Counted from the stretch's first letter, positions 1 to 8,822 are shown. The stretch: DNA of 64,000 nt from Pyrobaculum neutrophilum V24Sta (GCF_000019805.1 NC_010525.1:1414618-1478617), one strand, 5' to 3'. Numbers and translations: made by a program. The notes: a model not told the origin generated them from the sequence alone.

Positions 1-138
1 AGATATCTAAAGATCGTAGGAAGTACCGTTAAAATAGAGCCGATCTCTAAGGAGGAGGTAGAGGCTATGCGAAAGGCTGTGGAAGAGGTCGAAAAACAGC
101 CGGCTCAGAGAAAAGTTGAGATAGAGGTGGAGGACTAG
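1..138 (+). CDS. C-terminal fragment of an unidentified protein
   Basis: Open frame entering from the left edge and ending at TAG 136-138; only the last 45 residues are present. The tail is charged and probably helical (EEVEAMRKAVEEVEKQ) and ends in acidic residues. The stop lies 4 nt before the next ATG, so the two are probably cotranscribed. The downstream gene resembles regulators that often sit next to KaiC-like ATPases, so this could be the end of such an ATPase, but that is inference; nothing in these 45 residues is diagnostic. Confidence 0.6.
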   Translation, partial: RYLKIVGSTVKIEPISKEEVEAMRKAVEEVEKQPAQRKVEIEVED

Positions 139-142
139 GGCC

Positions 143-568
143 ATGGCTGAGATCCCGCTAAAGCCGACGGGACGTGAGGAAATTAGAAAGCTGGAGTCTG
201 CGCTATTGGTAATGTCTTTGTTTGACAAAGAAACTCTTGAAGCGATTAAAGACCCAGCCACTAGAGTGACTTGGGTAGACTCGCTTTATACCGCCGCTGC
301 TGCCTTAGCTAGAGAGAGAGCTGGCATTTCTACATCTAAAATAGCTGAAGAGCTTGGAGTCACTGAGGCTACTATAAGACGTCATTTAAAAGGCGAAACC
401 AAGGCCGGCCAATTAGTGAAGAAAGTATACGATAAGTTGTCTAAGGAAGGTTTTAAAGTAGAGTTGCCGACGGAACTGGCTGAGGAGTGTACAAAACAGA
501 TAACTGAACTGAAAGATAAAATAGAAAAAGTAAAGAAGATGTTAACGGAGATTCAAAGTTGGCTTTAA
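143..568 (+). CDS. HTH DNA-binding regulator with C-terminal coiled coil
   Basis: A 141-residue protein. Residues about 60-85 (GISTSKIAEELGVTEATIRR) form a clear helix-turn-helix, and residues about 110-138 (QITELKDKIEKVKKMLTEI) form a coiled coil, presumably for dimerisation. The layout resembles the archaeal 'probable regulatory domain' proteins found beside KaiC-family ATPases; that link is family knowledge applied loosely. Base composition is clearly more AT-rich than the genes that follow, with A/T-ending codons. The TAATG overlap at 566-570 couples it to the B3/B4 gene. The target is unknown. Confidence 0.75.
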   Translation: MAEIPLKPTGREEIRKLESALLVMSLFDKETLEAIKDPATRVTWVDSLYTAAAALARERAGISTSKIAEELGVTEATIRRHLKGETKAGQLVKKVYDKLSKEGFKVELPTELAEECTKQITELKDKIEKVKKMLTEIQSWL

Positions 569-1233
569 TGATTACTATCCTAAATGATGTAAAAAGCTTA
601 GGAGTTTTCGTAGCTTACGACGTAGTATATGGGGTGGATAATATGAAATATACACCGCAACTTGAGGAGGCGATAAACGCGGCGGTGGAGGAAACGAGAA
701 AGACTCTGTCTTTGGAGACGCTAAGGGAGCACCCCGTAATTAGGGCCTACCGCGACTTCTACTGGAAAACCCTGAAGATAGACCCTACGAAGCAACGGCC
801 TGCGCAAGAGGCCCTCCTCAGGAGGGTGTTGCGGGGGGAGCCTCTGCCGAGGATTAACCCGGTGGTAGACGCGGGGAACGCCGTTTCGATAAAATACGTC
901 GTGCCCATAGGCATCTACGACATAGCGAAGATCCGCGGCGAGACCCTCCGCCTAAGGCGTTCGAGGAGGGGTGAGGTCTTCCGCCCAATTGGGGGCCAGC
1001 CGTACGAGCTGGATAACCAAATCGTCCTAGCCTCCGACGGCCAGATACTCCACGTATATCCCTACAGAGATAGCGTGGAGACCAAGGTGGATGAAACAAC
1101 TAGGGACGTGCTTGTGGTAATCGCTGGGGTCCCCGGCGTCGAGGAGGAGCGGTTGTTGGAAGCCGCGCGCCACCTCCGCGCCCTCCTAACGCTTCTGGGA
1201 GGCGCCGCCGCGGGCGACATAAGGCTAGCGTAG
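568..1233 (+). CDS. B3/B4 tRNA-binding domain protein
   Basis: About 221 residues. The segment INPVVDAGNAVSIKYVVPIG and the later beta-rich stretch (FRPIGGQPYELDNQIVLASD) match the B3/B4 domain, which in PheRS beta subunits adjoins the editing site and also occurs as free-standing proteins in archaea and bacteria (COG3382). The role of the free-standing form is uncertain; tRNA or amino-acid binding is usually proposed. I chose ATG 568 because it overlaps the preceding stop as TAATG; an in-frame TTG lies at 559. The last 9 nt overlap the convergent minus-strand gene. Confidence 0.8.
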   Translation: MITILNDVKSLGVFVAYDVVYGVDNMKYTPQLEEAINAAVEETRKTLSLETLREHPVIRAYRDFYWKTLKIDPTKQRPAQEALLRRVLRGEPLPRINPVVDAGNAVSIKYVVPIGIYDIAKIRGETLRLRRSRRGEVFRPIGGQPYELDNQIVLASDGQILHVYPYRDSVETKVDETTRDVLVVIAGVPGVEEERLLEAARHLRALLTLLGGAAAGDIRLA

Positions 1234-2526
1234 CCTCTCGAGGAACGCCTCTACGAGCTCACCCACGGTGGGCCCCTCCAACACCCTCAGCCTCCAGCTC
1301 GCCCGCACGACGGGCTTGTCTATCTTAATCGCCTTCTCGATCCTGGCGGGCGTCGCCACAATTACCACGTCGGCGTCGGCCCTCTCGATGGTGGCCTCGA
1401 GGTCCCTCCTCTGCTCAGGGGTGTAGCCTAGGCTGGGCAAGACGGGCCCTATCTTGTAGTCCTCGTACACCTTCTTTATCACCCCCACGGCATAGGGCCT
1501 GGGGTCGACGACGGTTGCGCCGTATTTCAGCGCCGCGATGTAGCCGGCCCCGTATGGCAAACCGCCGTGTGTAACAGTGGGCGCGTCCTCTATGACCAAC
1601 GCCCGTTTCCCTGCCACATCGCCGCTGAGGTACACCTCCAGATCCGCCTTCGTGATAGAGGCCCGCGGGTTCACCCGCGTCACGTTGGAGACAACTCTTC
1701 TGACCGCCTCCTCGCCGGCTTCGCCGACCTTGGTAATTACGACAGCATCTGCGAGGCGCAGATTCACCTCGCCCGGGAAAGATCCCACCTCGTGCCCAGC
1801 CCTACGCGCGTCTGTAACCACGACCATGTAGTTGGGCCTAAAGAAGGGGAAGTCGTTGTTGCCGCCGTCCCAAACGATGACGTCACCCACCTTCTCGGCT
1901 TCCCTAAGCACCACGCCGTAGTCGACGCCGGCCAGCACCGTCACGCCCATCTCCACATACTGCTCGTACTCCTCCCTCTCCTCAAAGGTCAGCCGCTCCA
2001 GATCCCTCTCGCTCTTAAACACCTCGGCAACGCTAACCTCAAGCTCCCGGTACGGCATCGGGTGTCTAACCACAACGGGTTTGTACCCCCTACCAGCCAA
2101 GTCCTTGACCACCTCCCGGGAAACGGTGGATTTGCCGGCCCCCGTCCTAGTGGCCGTGATCGCGAAGACGGGCCTTATGGAGTGTAGATAGGTCTCGTTT
2201 GGCCCATGGATCCTAAAGGAGGCTCCGCTCGCCAACACGGCGGAGATTATGTGGCCAACCTCGTCGTAGAGCAGATCGCTGTACGCTAGAACCGCCTCGT
2301 CGACGCGGAGCTCCCTCAGATACCTGGTGAGCTCCTCGTAGCTCCTCCAGACATATATGGGCACCCCCTCGGGGACCCCCGATAGGGAAGGGGGGTACCT
2401 CCTCGCCGGTATCGGGATCTGCGTCATGAGGAAGGCCACCACCCTCGCCTCGCCGGAGCCTCGGTAGACCGTGTTAAAGACGTGGAAGTCTCTGCCTGCT
2501 GCCCCGATGATTGCAACCCTACGCAT
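1225..2526 (-). CDS. COG2403-family P-loop NTPase
   Basis: 433 residues. The N-terminus has a dinucleotide-fold look (VAIIGAAGRDFHVFN) and the centre carries a Walker A motif, TATRTGAGKST, near residue 125. This is the layout of COG2403 'predicted GTPase' proteins; some databases label relatives cyclic 2,3-diphosphoglycerate synthase, but I cannot decide the substrate from sequence. The ATG at 2526 lies about 24 nt from a TATA palindrome at 2547-2554 that is shared with the divergent phosphoesterase gene, so the transcript is probably leaderless. Confidence 0.8.
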   Translation of the reverse strand: MRRVAIIGAAGRDFHVFNTVYRGSGEARVVAFLMTQIPIPARRYPPSLSGVPEGVPIYVWRSYEELTRYLRELRVDEAVLAYSDLLYDEVGHIISAVLASGASFRIHGPNETYLHSIRPVFAITATRTGAGKSTVSREVVKDLAGRGYKPVVVRHPMPYRELEVSVAEVFKSERDLERLTFEEREEYEQYVEMGVTVLAGVDYGVVLREAEKVGDVIVWDGGNNDFPFFRPNYMVVVTDARRAGHEVGSFPGEVNLRLADAVVITKVGEAGEEAVRRVVSNVTRVNPRASITKADLEVYLSGDVAGKRALVIEDAPTVTHGGLPYGAGYIAALKYGATVVDPRPYAVGVIKKVYEDYKIGPVLPSLGYTPEQRRDLEATIERADADVVIVATPARIEKAIKIDKPVVRASWRLRVLEGPTVGELVEAFLERLR

Positions 2527-2546
2527 GTATACCGCCGAGGCCAGAG

Positions 2547-2554
2547 TTTAAAAA
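2547..2554. promoter_or_regulatory. Shared TATA palindrome of a divergent gene pair
   Basis: TTTAAAAA in a 47-nt gap. The centre of TTTAAA lies about 24 nt from both the minus-strand ATG (2526) and the plus-strand GTG (2574), the spacing expected for leaderless archaeal promoters in each direction. A single TATA may therefore serve both genes, with BRE context setting direction. Confidence 0.55.
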
Positions 2555-2573
2555 GTGGTGGGGGCATGCCTAA

Positions 2574-3173
2574 GTGATCGTCTTCGGCGACGTGCACATA
2601 GGCTCACCTCACGCCAAGATACAGGAGCTTAGGAGATGCCTGAAGGCGCTCAACACGGACGAAGTAGCGATAACCGGCGACCTCTTCGATGACCAACATA
2701 GGCTTGTGGGCTACGACGACGCGGCAAGGCTCATAAAAAAGGCCATGGAAATCCTCCAGATAAAGCCGCGCCGCCTCTACATATCCTTCAGCTCCTCCTC
2801 GCACGACCCACAGTTGCCCGGCCCCCTCGTAGCTAGGATAGACGGCGTTGAGGTATACGCCGATAACGGCAACGTTTTGATAGAGGACGTGGTCAAAGCC
2901 GCGTTGACCCACGGCGACGCCGCCGTGAAAAACGGCTTTGCCGCGTACCTCATAGACCTCGCCAGGAGAGGCCAGGTGGGCAGGTGGCTGAGGAAGAAGC
3001 TGGCGCTGGAGGACGGAGTTTGGCTGATCTACGGCCACAGCCACGTGCCGTATCTAAACGCGGAGGAGAAGATACTGAACCCAGGTAGCTGGAAGATATA
3101 CGGCGTGAGGAGGCTCAGGGGAAACGTCTACCAACTACCTTCTCCCAAGCCTCTCTGCCAGCCAGACCTCTAG
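2574..3173 (+). CDS. Calcineurin-like metallophosphoesterase
   Basis: 199 residues, GTG start. Metal-binding motifs occur in the usual order: GDVHIG (residues 5-10), TGDLFDD (about 35-41), a variant SSSHD where GNHD is normal, THGD, and GHSHVP near residue 152. The family hydrolyses phosphomonoesters or phosphodiesters with two metal ions; the substrate cannot be inferred. The 3' end overlaps the convergent gene at 3135-3617 by 39 nt. Divergent from the COG2403 gene. Confidence 0.88.
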   Translation: MIVFGDVHIGSPHAKIQELRRCLKALNTDEVAITGDLFDDQHRLVGYDDAARLIKKAMEILQIKPRRLYISFSSSSHDPQLPGPLVARIDGVEVYADNGNVLIEDVVKAALTHGDAAVKNGFAAYLIDLARRGQVGRWLRKKLALEDGVWLIYGHSHVPYLNAEEKILNPGSWKIYGVRRLRGNVYQLPSPKPLCQPDL

Positions 3174-3617
3174 CCTCCCCAAGGCCTCGGGGAGCCTCCC
3201 CAGGTTGACCACCTCCCTCTGCTGTAGGTCGCCCCCCAAGCACCTTCCCCACATCACCCGGAACTTTACATTGCCCCGCGCCACCCTCCTCACGTTTTCA
3301 AGAGTCACCTCCTCCTGGTTTACAACCGCGCCAGGGCCTGCGTAGGCCAGCCTATGGGCGTAGCCGACGTAGAGGAGCTCCCCAGACGCCTGGGAGAGAA
3401 CCCGCTGGATAGTCTGCCTCCTGCAAGTGGACATGTTTAAAACCCGCGTCCTGTATCCCATCTTCGCCACCAGTGCCCCAACTACGGCGAATTGATACGA
3501 CGAGCCAGGCGGCGGGGGGATCACGGTCACATCGCCTAGGGGGTTCGAGACGTCAAACAGCAGGTGGGTGTAGAAGTCGCGGAGTAGGTACCTCCCCGCG
3601 GCCTCTCCAAGCATCAT
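3135..3617 (-). CDS. Hypothetical protein coupled to a DsbA-like gene
   Basis: 160 residues, no family recognised. It contains a Gly/Pro-rich loop (PPPPGSSYQFAVVGALVAKMG) followed by alternating strands and helices, suggesting a Rossmann-like fold that might bind a nucleotide, though no Walker motif is present. Its ATG overlaps the stop of the upstream DsbA-like gene (ATGATGA), so the two are translationally coupled. The 3' end overlaps the convergent phosphoesterase by 39 nt. Confidence 0.65.
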   Translation of the reverse strand: MMLGEAAGRYLLRDFYTHLLFDVSNPLGDVTVIPPPPGSSYQFAVVGALVAKMGYRTRVLNMSTCRRQTIQRVLSQASGELLYVGYAHRLAYAGPGAVVNQEEVTLENVRRVARGNVKFRVMWGRCLGGDLQQREVVNLGRLPEALGRLEVWLAERLGRR

Positions 3618-4162
3618 AGGGAAGAGAGAGTCTCCATAACCTCGCTGGGGGACATATAGCCGAAGTGCACATAGCCTCTGTCTTTCCCCAGGTGGTAGAA
3701 GAGGAGGGTGGGGGTGCCGTATACGCCAACCTCCTCAGCCACCTTTTCGCACTCCCTCAAATTCCCCTCAGGGCAACTGCCCGTCTCCACCCTCTTTCCC
3801 GAGAAGACCTCCCTGATAAAGCCGAGCCTCTCCCCCTCCGAGATGCACCTGAGAGCCCTGTGTAGATGCTCAGCCTCCCTATGTACAACGTAGTCGCACA
3901 TGGCGTATATGATTAACCCCCTCTGCGCCATCTCCAGCAACACCTCTTCTGTCTCTCTAAAGAGCTTGGCGCAGAAGGGGCACCTCAGGTCGAAGAACAC
4001 AACTAGCGCCCTTTCGCCGCTTCCCACCTTCACAGACGCCAGCTCAAGTATCCTCCTTACGGCGTCGCCCCTCGTTACAGGCGTCAGACGGGGCCTAGGC
4101 CTTCTGAAGAGCACGGCGATAGAGACAAATAGCCCATAAAAACATTTCACCGGTGGCGACAT
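3614..4162 (-). CDS. DsbA/DsbG-like thiol-disulfide oxidoreductase
   Basis: 182 residues. A hydrophobic N-terminal segment (about residues 8-18) could be a membrane anchor or signal. FFDLRCPFCAKLFRE holds a CPFC redox motif after a beta strand (about residues 53-62), and VGVYGTPTLLFY supplies the cis-proline loop. It should form or isomerise disulfides; Pyrobaculum-type organisms are known for many intracellular disulfides, so either side of the membrane is possible. It is the first gene of a pair with 3135-3617. Confidence 0.85.
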   Translation of the reverse strand: MSPPVKCFYGLFVSIAVLFRRPRPRLTPVTRGDAVRRILELASVKVGSGERALVVFFDLRCPFCAKLFRETEEVLLEMAQRGLIIYAMCDYVVHREAEHLHRALRCISEGERLGFIREVFSGKRVETGSCPEGNLRECEKVAEEVGVYGTPTLLFYHLGKDRGYVHFGYMSPSEVMETLSSL

Positions 4163-4241
4163 TGGTCTTAGCTGAGCTGTGACGAGGGGAACGATTGCGG
4201 TACCGGAGATAGGTACTTATACAGCAATGTACGTGGGCCTT

Positions 4242-4976
4242 ATGATCAAGGTGGTGATACACCACACCTGCAAGTCGTCGTATGTGCTGTACAAAGCGCT
4301 CAGGGGAACCCCCGGCATAGCCTTCGAAATGGTCGGCACAAGGTACCTCCCATACCTCAAGAGCTACATCTTAAGCGTCCCCGCGGTGTTTAACGACGGG
4401 AGGCTCATCTTGCTTGACCCGGTGGAGCCAAACGACGTTTTGGCCTTAAGAGACGGCAAGACGGAGAAGGACCTAGACCTCGACGAAGCCGCGGAGAACT
4501 TCATGAGAGGCGTCATGGCGAGCCAGGCCATACTGGCCGCGGTTATGTTGTACAAATCGCTGAAGCCCGCCCTCGAGCCGGAGCTGGTGGCGGTGCTCTC
4601 GAGGGCTAGGTACCACCGGCAGGAGGATAAGACCGACCAGATCACGAGGAGACTCGCCGAGAGGGAGGAGGAGCTGATACGCGAAAACTGGGAGCGCCTC
4701 GTCAAAATACTGACCTTCGGCCTAGTTAGAGAGATGTACTGGCTCGGAGCCGACGTAGACAACGTCGAGCCTATCCACGTGAAGATGTGGCTGTTGGCTA
4801 AAGCGACGGTGGGCAGGCTGGGCCTGCCCTACCCAAAGCCCGCAGTCCCAGAGGACGTAGCCGCGGCGGTGTACACAACGCTGAAGGAGTCTGGCAGGAG
4901 GTACCTAGACAAGGTGGCCGAGGAGCAGACCACCATATTGACAGACGCGGACTTTATGTCGTTAGCCAAGGTTTGA
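4242..4976 (+). CDS. Thioredoxin-fold-like N-domain with helical C-domain, uncharacterised
   Basis: About 244 residues. Starting at ATG 4242, the protein opens MIKVVIHHTCKSSYVLYKAL and later has LSVPAVFNDGRLILLDPVEP. This is a thioredoxin-like strand-CxxS-helix start and a cis-Pro loop, but with only one active-site cysteine (CKSS), so it would be a monothiol or non-redox version. The remaining ~150 residues are helical and charged, with no motif I know. A TATA-like TACTTATAC at 4212-4220 lies about 26 nt before 4242, favouring this start over the in-frame GTG at 4179. Confidence 0.65.
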   Translation: MIKVVIHHTCKSSYVLYKALRGTPGIAFEMVGTRYLPYLKSYILSVPAVFNDGRLILLDPVEPNDVLALRDGKTEKDLDLDEAAENFMRGVMASQAILAAVMLYKSLKPALEPELVAVLSRARYHRQEDKTDQITRRLAEREEELIRENWERLVKILTFGLVREMYWLGADVDNVEPIHVKMWLLAKATVGRLGLPYPKPAVPEDVAAAVYTTLKESGRRYLDKVAEEQTTILTDADFMSLAKV

Positions 4977-5057
4977 CAGGAATATAGAAACTTCCGGGGA
5001 TCTCCCCCCTGAAAGTTATTAACTGTAGCGAATATATAGAAAAACAGAGGATCAGCC

Positions 5058-8000
5058 ATGTATCCAGTCACCAAGCTCGATGGGTCCACGGAGCCTTTCT
5101 CGCCGGAGAAGTTGAAGCTCTCTGTCCAAAGGGCGGCTGGCGAGGTAGGGGTTGAGGTAGACGGCGAAGTCGATATAAAGATGGACCGTGCTGTGGGGTC
5201 GTGGGAGCTGGCGGATCTAGTCCAGCTTGAGTTGCTCAAACGCGCCATAGATAGGCCGGAGCTTGCGGAGGTGGCTAAGTCCCACCTCCTGGGCAGGGTC
5301 TACAAGGAGGTCTTCGGCAAGGACTTCCTCAGGCACAAGTCGGGCTATCTAGAGCGGGCTCTCGCGAGGTATAGACAGCTGGCGGAGGCCGGCCTGCTGA
5401 AGGAGGAGTCTCTACGCCTACTGGAGGCCTTCGAGCCCAAGCCCGACTTCGACCGGTCGCTCAGCTACAACGCCCTCCGTCTCTTCACCAACGGCAACTA
5501 CGCCCTGAGGGGCGGAGACTTCAGGTTGGCCGAGACCCCCAGCATGGCGGCTTGGCGTGTCGCCACAGCCGTCGCCCGGGATGTGGAGACGGCGAGGAGG
5601 TACTACGGCGTAATCACGTCGCTGAGGATAGTGCCGGCGTCGCCCTTCTGGTTCAACGCCTGGACTAAGAAGGAGATGTTCGCCTCGTGCTTCACGCTGG
5701 AGGTGGAGGACTGCCTATCCTCCCTCTCCCACCCAGGCCGCTTCTGCATCTACGACGCCCTTGCCTACTCCGGCATAATACAGCAGTTGGGCGGCGGCGT
5801 CGGCTACGACTTCTCCCTGCTGAGGCCGGAGGGCGACGTGGTGAGGGGGAGCGTCGGCGTTGCCTCAGGCCCCGTCAGCTTCATGAAGCTGTTCGACACC
5901 AACGTCGAGGTGATTAAGCAGGGGGGCAAGAGGAGGGGCGCCCAGATGGGCACGCTACACGTGTGGCACCCCGACGTGAGGAAGTTCATAAAGGCCAAGA
6001 CGGGGGAGCTCAAAGACGCCCACCTCCAGAACTTCAACATCTCGGTCTTCGTAGACGACGCCTTCATGGAGAAGGCGCTGGGTCTCGACAAACCGGAGTA
6101 CCCCCTGGTGAACCCGAGGATATATCTTGAGAGGGCCGGGAGGAAGCCCGTAGAGGAGACCCGCGTCAGCCCGCCGCAGGAGGCTGTGGCCGGCTGGGTA
6201 GACGCGAGGGAGCTCTTCCGCGAGATCACGGAGGGCGCCTGGGACTCGGGAGACCCCGGCGTGATATATAAGGACAACCTAAACGCCTCCAACCCCCTCC
6301 TCGGCGAAGAGATAGAGGTGGCCGGCCACAGATTTAGATACGTCTGGAGAGCCGTCAACCCCTGCGTCACGGGCGATACGAAAGTGCTAACTAAGGAGGG
6401 CTATCTCAACATATCGGAGGTATACAGAAGAGCTAAAGAGAGGGGAGAGCTCGCGCTGATTACCGAGGGCGTTGAGGAGGATGGAGATCCCAGAGGGTTC
6501 GCCGCAGAGGTCGTGGTTCCTCATGTAGTGGTCACCGCGGATGGGAAAACTCAGGTGAGGTACGATGTTGTTAAGTCTGGCGTGATAAAAGTGGGGACGA
6601 AAGATGTCTACAGAGTTGTGACTAGGGAGGGCTTCGAGATAAAGGCTACGCCAGATCACCGTCTGCTAGTGGTGAAAGGAAGCAGGGATAGACCGAGCGG
6701 GTTTGAGTGGAAGCGCGTGGATCAGCTGAGGCCAGGGGACCTGCTGGTCATAGCGCCTGTGGATATCGAGGGCGAGGACATCGGCGAGGACACGATGCCT
6801 TTGTCTGTTGCCTACATGCTGGGCCGGGTGGTGGGAGACGGCTCTGTAACCGTAGACAAGCACAACAGGGCTCACATATTCATATACTTCGGCAGGGACG
6901 AGCTGGACGACGCAGTAAGCCTAGTTGATATGTTGAAGGCGGAATACGGCTCCGACCTCAGCTACAGCCTTACTGAGACGAAGAGCGAAATTAAGCTGGA
7001 GATACCTGGCGCGTTAGGTAGGGCGATCGCCTCGTTGGTACCTGAGCTGATACACGCCAAGAGCGGCGAAAGGAGAGTGCCGGAGATCATCTTTAGAAGC
7101 AAGCCGAGGATTATCAAGGCGTTCCTCAGAGGCCTGTTCGACGCAGACGGCACGGTTGACGCGGACAGCGCCATAAGACTCACCTCTCAGTCTCTGCAGT
7201 TGCTCAGAGATGTGCAACAGCTATTGTTGCTGTTCGGGATATACTCGGTTATCTACACGCGCAAGCGTTCCGGGGGCGGATTCACGTACACTACTAAGAG
7301 CGGCGAGAAGAGGGAGTACAGAGGCTCTGGCCAGTACTACGAGTTGGTGATCAAAAACGAGTCGAGGTGCAGGTTCGTGGAGAAGATAGGGCTGACGCCG
7401 CGCAAGCTGGCGAAGGTCAGCACGAAGAAGTGTAGGCGGGAGAAGCCGTTTGCCACGGTGGAAAGGGTGGAGTATATAGGGAGGGAGGTGGTTTACGACT
7501 TCGGAGTTCCCCAACACCACCGCTATATTGCCGAGGGAATTGTAAGCCACAACTGCGCCGAGACCGTCCAAAACCCCTTCGAGGTGTGTAACCTCACCCA
7601 CATAAACCTGGTCAAGTTCGCCAGGGAGTGCGCCGGGAAGACCTTCGAGGAGAAGCTGGCGTGTATAGACTGGGAGGGCCTCGCCGAGGCGGCCCGCCTG
7701 GGCACTAGGTTCCTCGACGACGCGATAGACCGTAGCTACACGGGGATAGAGGTGATAGACGAGATGAACCGCGCCACGAGGAAGAACGGCCTCGGCATCA
7801 TGGGCTTCGCTGAGCTGTTGATAAAGCTGGGCATCCCCTACGCCAGCTGGGAGGCGGTGGAGCTGATAAACAGGATAATGGCGTGGATATACGTCAACGC
7901 CCTCGACGAATCCGCCGAGTTGGCCAGGGAGAGGGGGCCCTTCAAGTTCTTCGAGAAGTCGGCGTACGCCAGAGGCGAGATACCGGTTCTGAAGTTCCAG

Positions 8001-8780
8001 GACTACGTCTGGGGCAGGTGGGAGCGCGTCAGAGGAGCCCTCCCGCCGGAGCTGAGGGAGGCAGGCGACCGCCTCCGCGGGATAACCATGAGGACGAGGG
8101 AGTGGCTGAGGCCGAGACTTGAGGCGCTGAGGGAGAAGGTCAGAGGCGGCGTGAGGAACTCGGTGGTGTTGTCCATAGCCCCCACGGGCAGAACCAGCAT
8201 ACTGGCCGGCACCACAAGCGGCGTGGAGCCCGTCTTCGCCCTGGCCTTCATAAGGAACGTGACCGTCGGCACCCTCATAGAGTACTACTGGCCGGCGGTG
8301 GAGTGGCTGAGGGCGAGGGGCCTCTGGACGCCCCAGGTGAGGAAGACTGTGGAGGAGACCGGCATGCTCAAGGACGCCCCTCTGCCGGAGGAGGTGAAGC
8401 ACCTCTTCGCCACCGCCATGGAGATCGGCTGGCTGTGGCACGTCCTAATGCAGGCGAGCGCGCAGCAGTGGGTGGATCAGGGCATATCCAAGACCATAAA
8501 CATGCCCGCCAACGCCCCAAAGGAGGACGTATACTGGGCTTTCGCCCTCGCGTGGGCCCTCGGCGTGAAGGGCATAACGGTGTATAGAGACAAGTCCAAG
8601 TCTGTGCAGGTGATATACACAGGGCTGAAGCAGGAGATAAAGAAGAAGCTGGCCGACACGAAGATAATAGTGAAGCCCGTGGCCCTAGAGGCCTCCATAG
8701 AGGAGGCCGCCGAGAAGGCCAAGTTGAAGGCCCTAGAGGAGGGCAAAGACCCCTACTGCAAAACCGGAGAGTGCGGCTAG
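5058..8780 (+). CDS. nrdJ: Adenosylcobalamin-dependent (class II) ribonucleotide reductase, intein-containing
   Basis: 1240-residue precursor; 843 residues after removal of a 397-residue intein. The N-terminus is an ATP-cone (VTKLDGSTEPFSPEKLKLSV). Extein motifs are MFASCFTLEVEDC (redox cysteine), the NPC/AETVQNPFEVCN block split by the intein, and SIAPTGRTSILAGTTSGVEP, typical of class II enzymes. The two cysteines around the insertion are 11 residues apart, as in characterised class II enzymes (thiyl and redox Cys). The C-terminal YCKTGECG is the usual swinging dithiol. It converts ribonucleotides to deoxyribonucleotides. TATA at 5031-5037 is 25 nt before the ATG. Thiol-redox genes lie just upstream. 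Confidence 0.95.
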   Translation: MYPVTKLDGSTEPFSPEKLKLSVQRAAGEVGVEVDGEVDIKMDRAVGSWELADLVQLELLKRAIDRPELAEVAKSHLLGRVYKEVFGKDFLRHKSGYLERALARYRQLAEAGLLKEESLRLLEAFEPKPDFDRSLSYNALRLFTNGNYALRGGDFRLAETPSMAAWRVATAVARDVETARRYYGVITSLRIVPASPFWFNAWTKKEMFASCFTLEVEDCLSSLSHPGRFCIYDALAYSGIIQQLGGGVGYDFSLLRPEGDVVRGSVGVASGPVSFMKLFDTNVEVIKQGGKRRGAQMGTLHVWHPDVRKFIKAKTGELKDAHLQNFNISVFVDDAFMEKALGLDKPEYPLVNPRIYLERAGRKPVEETRVSPPQEAVAGWVDARELFREITEGAWDSGDPGVIYKDNLNASNPLLGEEIEVAGHRFRYVWRAVNPCVTGDTKVLTKEGYLNISEVYRRAKERGELALITEGVEEDGDPRGFAAEVVVPHVVVTADGKTQVRYDVVKSGVIKVGTKDVYRVVTREGFEIKATPDHRLLVVKGSRDRPSGFEWKRVDQLRPGDLLVIAPVDIEGEDIGEDTMPLSVAYMLGRVVGDGSVTVDKHNRAHIFIYFGRDELDDAVSLVDMLKAEYGSDLSYSLTETKSEIKLEIPGALGRAIASLVPELIHAKSGERRVPEIIFRSKPRIIKAFLRGLFDADGTVDADSAIRLTSQSLQLLRDVQQLLLLFGIYSVIYTRKRSGGGFTYTTKSGEKREYRGSGQYYELVIKNESRCRFVEKIGLTPRKLAKVSTKKCRREKPFATVERVEYIGREVVYDFGVPQHHRYIAEGIVSHNCAETVQNPFEVCNLTHINLVKFARECAGKTFEEKLACIDWEGLAEAARLGTRFLDDAIDRSYTGIEVIDEMNRATRKNGLGIMGFAELLIKLGIPYASWEAVELINRIMAWIYVNALDESAELARERGPFKFFEKSAYARGEIPVLKFQDYVWGRWERVRGALPPELREAGDRLRGITMRTREWLRPRLEALREKVRGGVRNSVVLSIAPTGRTSILAGTTSGVEPVFALAFIRNVTVGTLIEYYWPAVEWLRARGLWTPQVRKTVEETGMLKDAPLPEEVKHLFATAMEIGWLWHVLMQASAQQWVDQGISKTINMPANAPKEDVYWAFALAWALGVKGITVYRDKSKSVQVIYTGLKQEIKKKLADTKIIVKPVALEASIEEAAEKAKLKALEEGKDPYCKTGECG
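6363..7553 (+). mobile_element. Intein with LAGLIDADG homing endonuclease in nrdJ
   Basis: In-frame insertion of 397 codons (precursor residues 436-832). It starts CVTGDTKVLTKEG (block A, Cys1), has TPDHRLL (block B, TxxH), two LAGLIDADG-type motifs (AYMLGRVVGDGSV and FLRGLFDADGTV), and ends VVYDFG...IAEGIVSHN followed by Cys+1, so every splicing residue is present. Flanks are AVNP and CAETV. Codon use is slightly more AT-rich than in the exteins. Because both LAGLIDADG motifs keep their acidic residues, the endonuclease may be active. Confidence 0.95.
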
Positions 8781-8822
8781 TTTTTCAGAGTTGGCCTAAT
8801 AAATGGAGGCGGCGTCTACGCC

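Noticed and set aside
4977-5057. Cobalamin riboswitch before the B12-dependent reductase
   Set aside because: The gap is only 81 nt and the TATA implies a leaderless transcript, leaving no room for a riboswitch.
7221-8441. Long minus-strand open frame (406 codons) opposite nrdJ
   Set aside because: It is antisense to clearly conserved reductase sequence, has Pro/His/Arg-rich composition and no promoter. GC-rich third positions create such frames.
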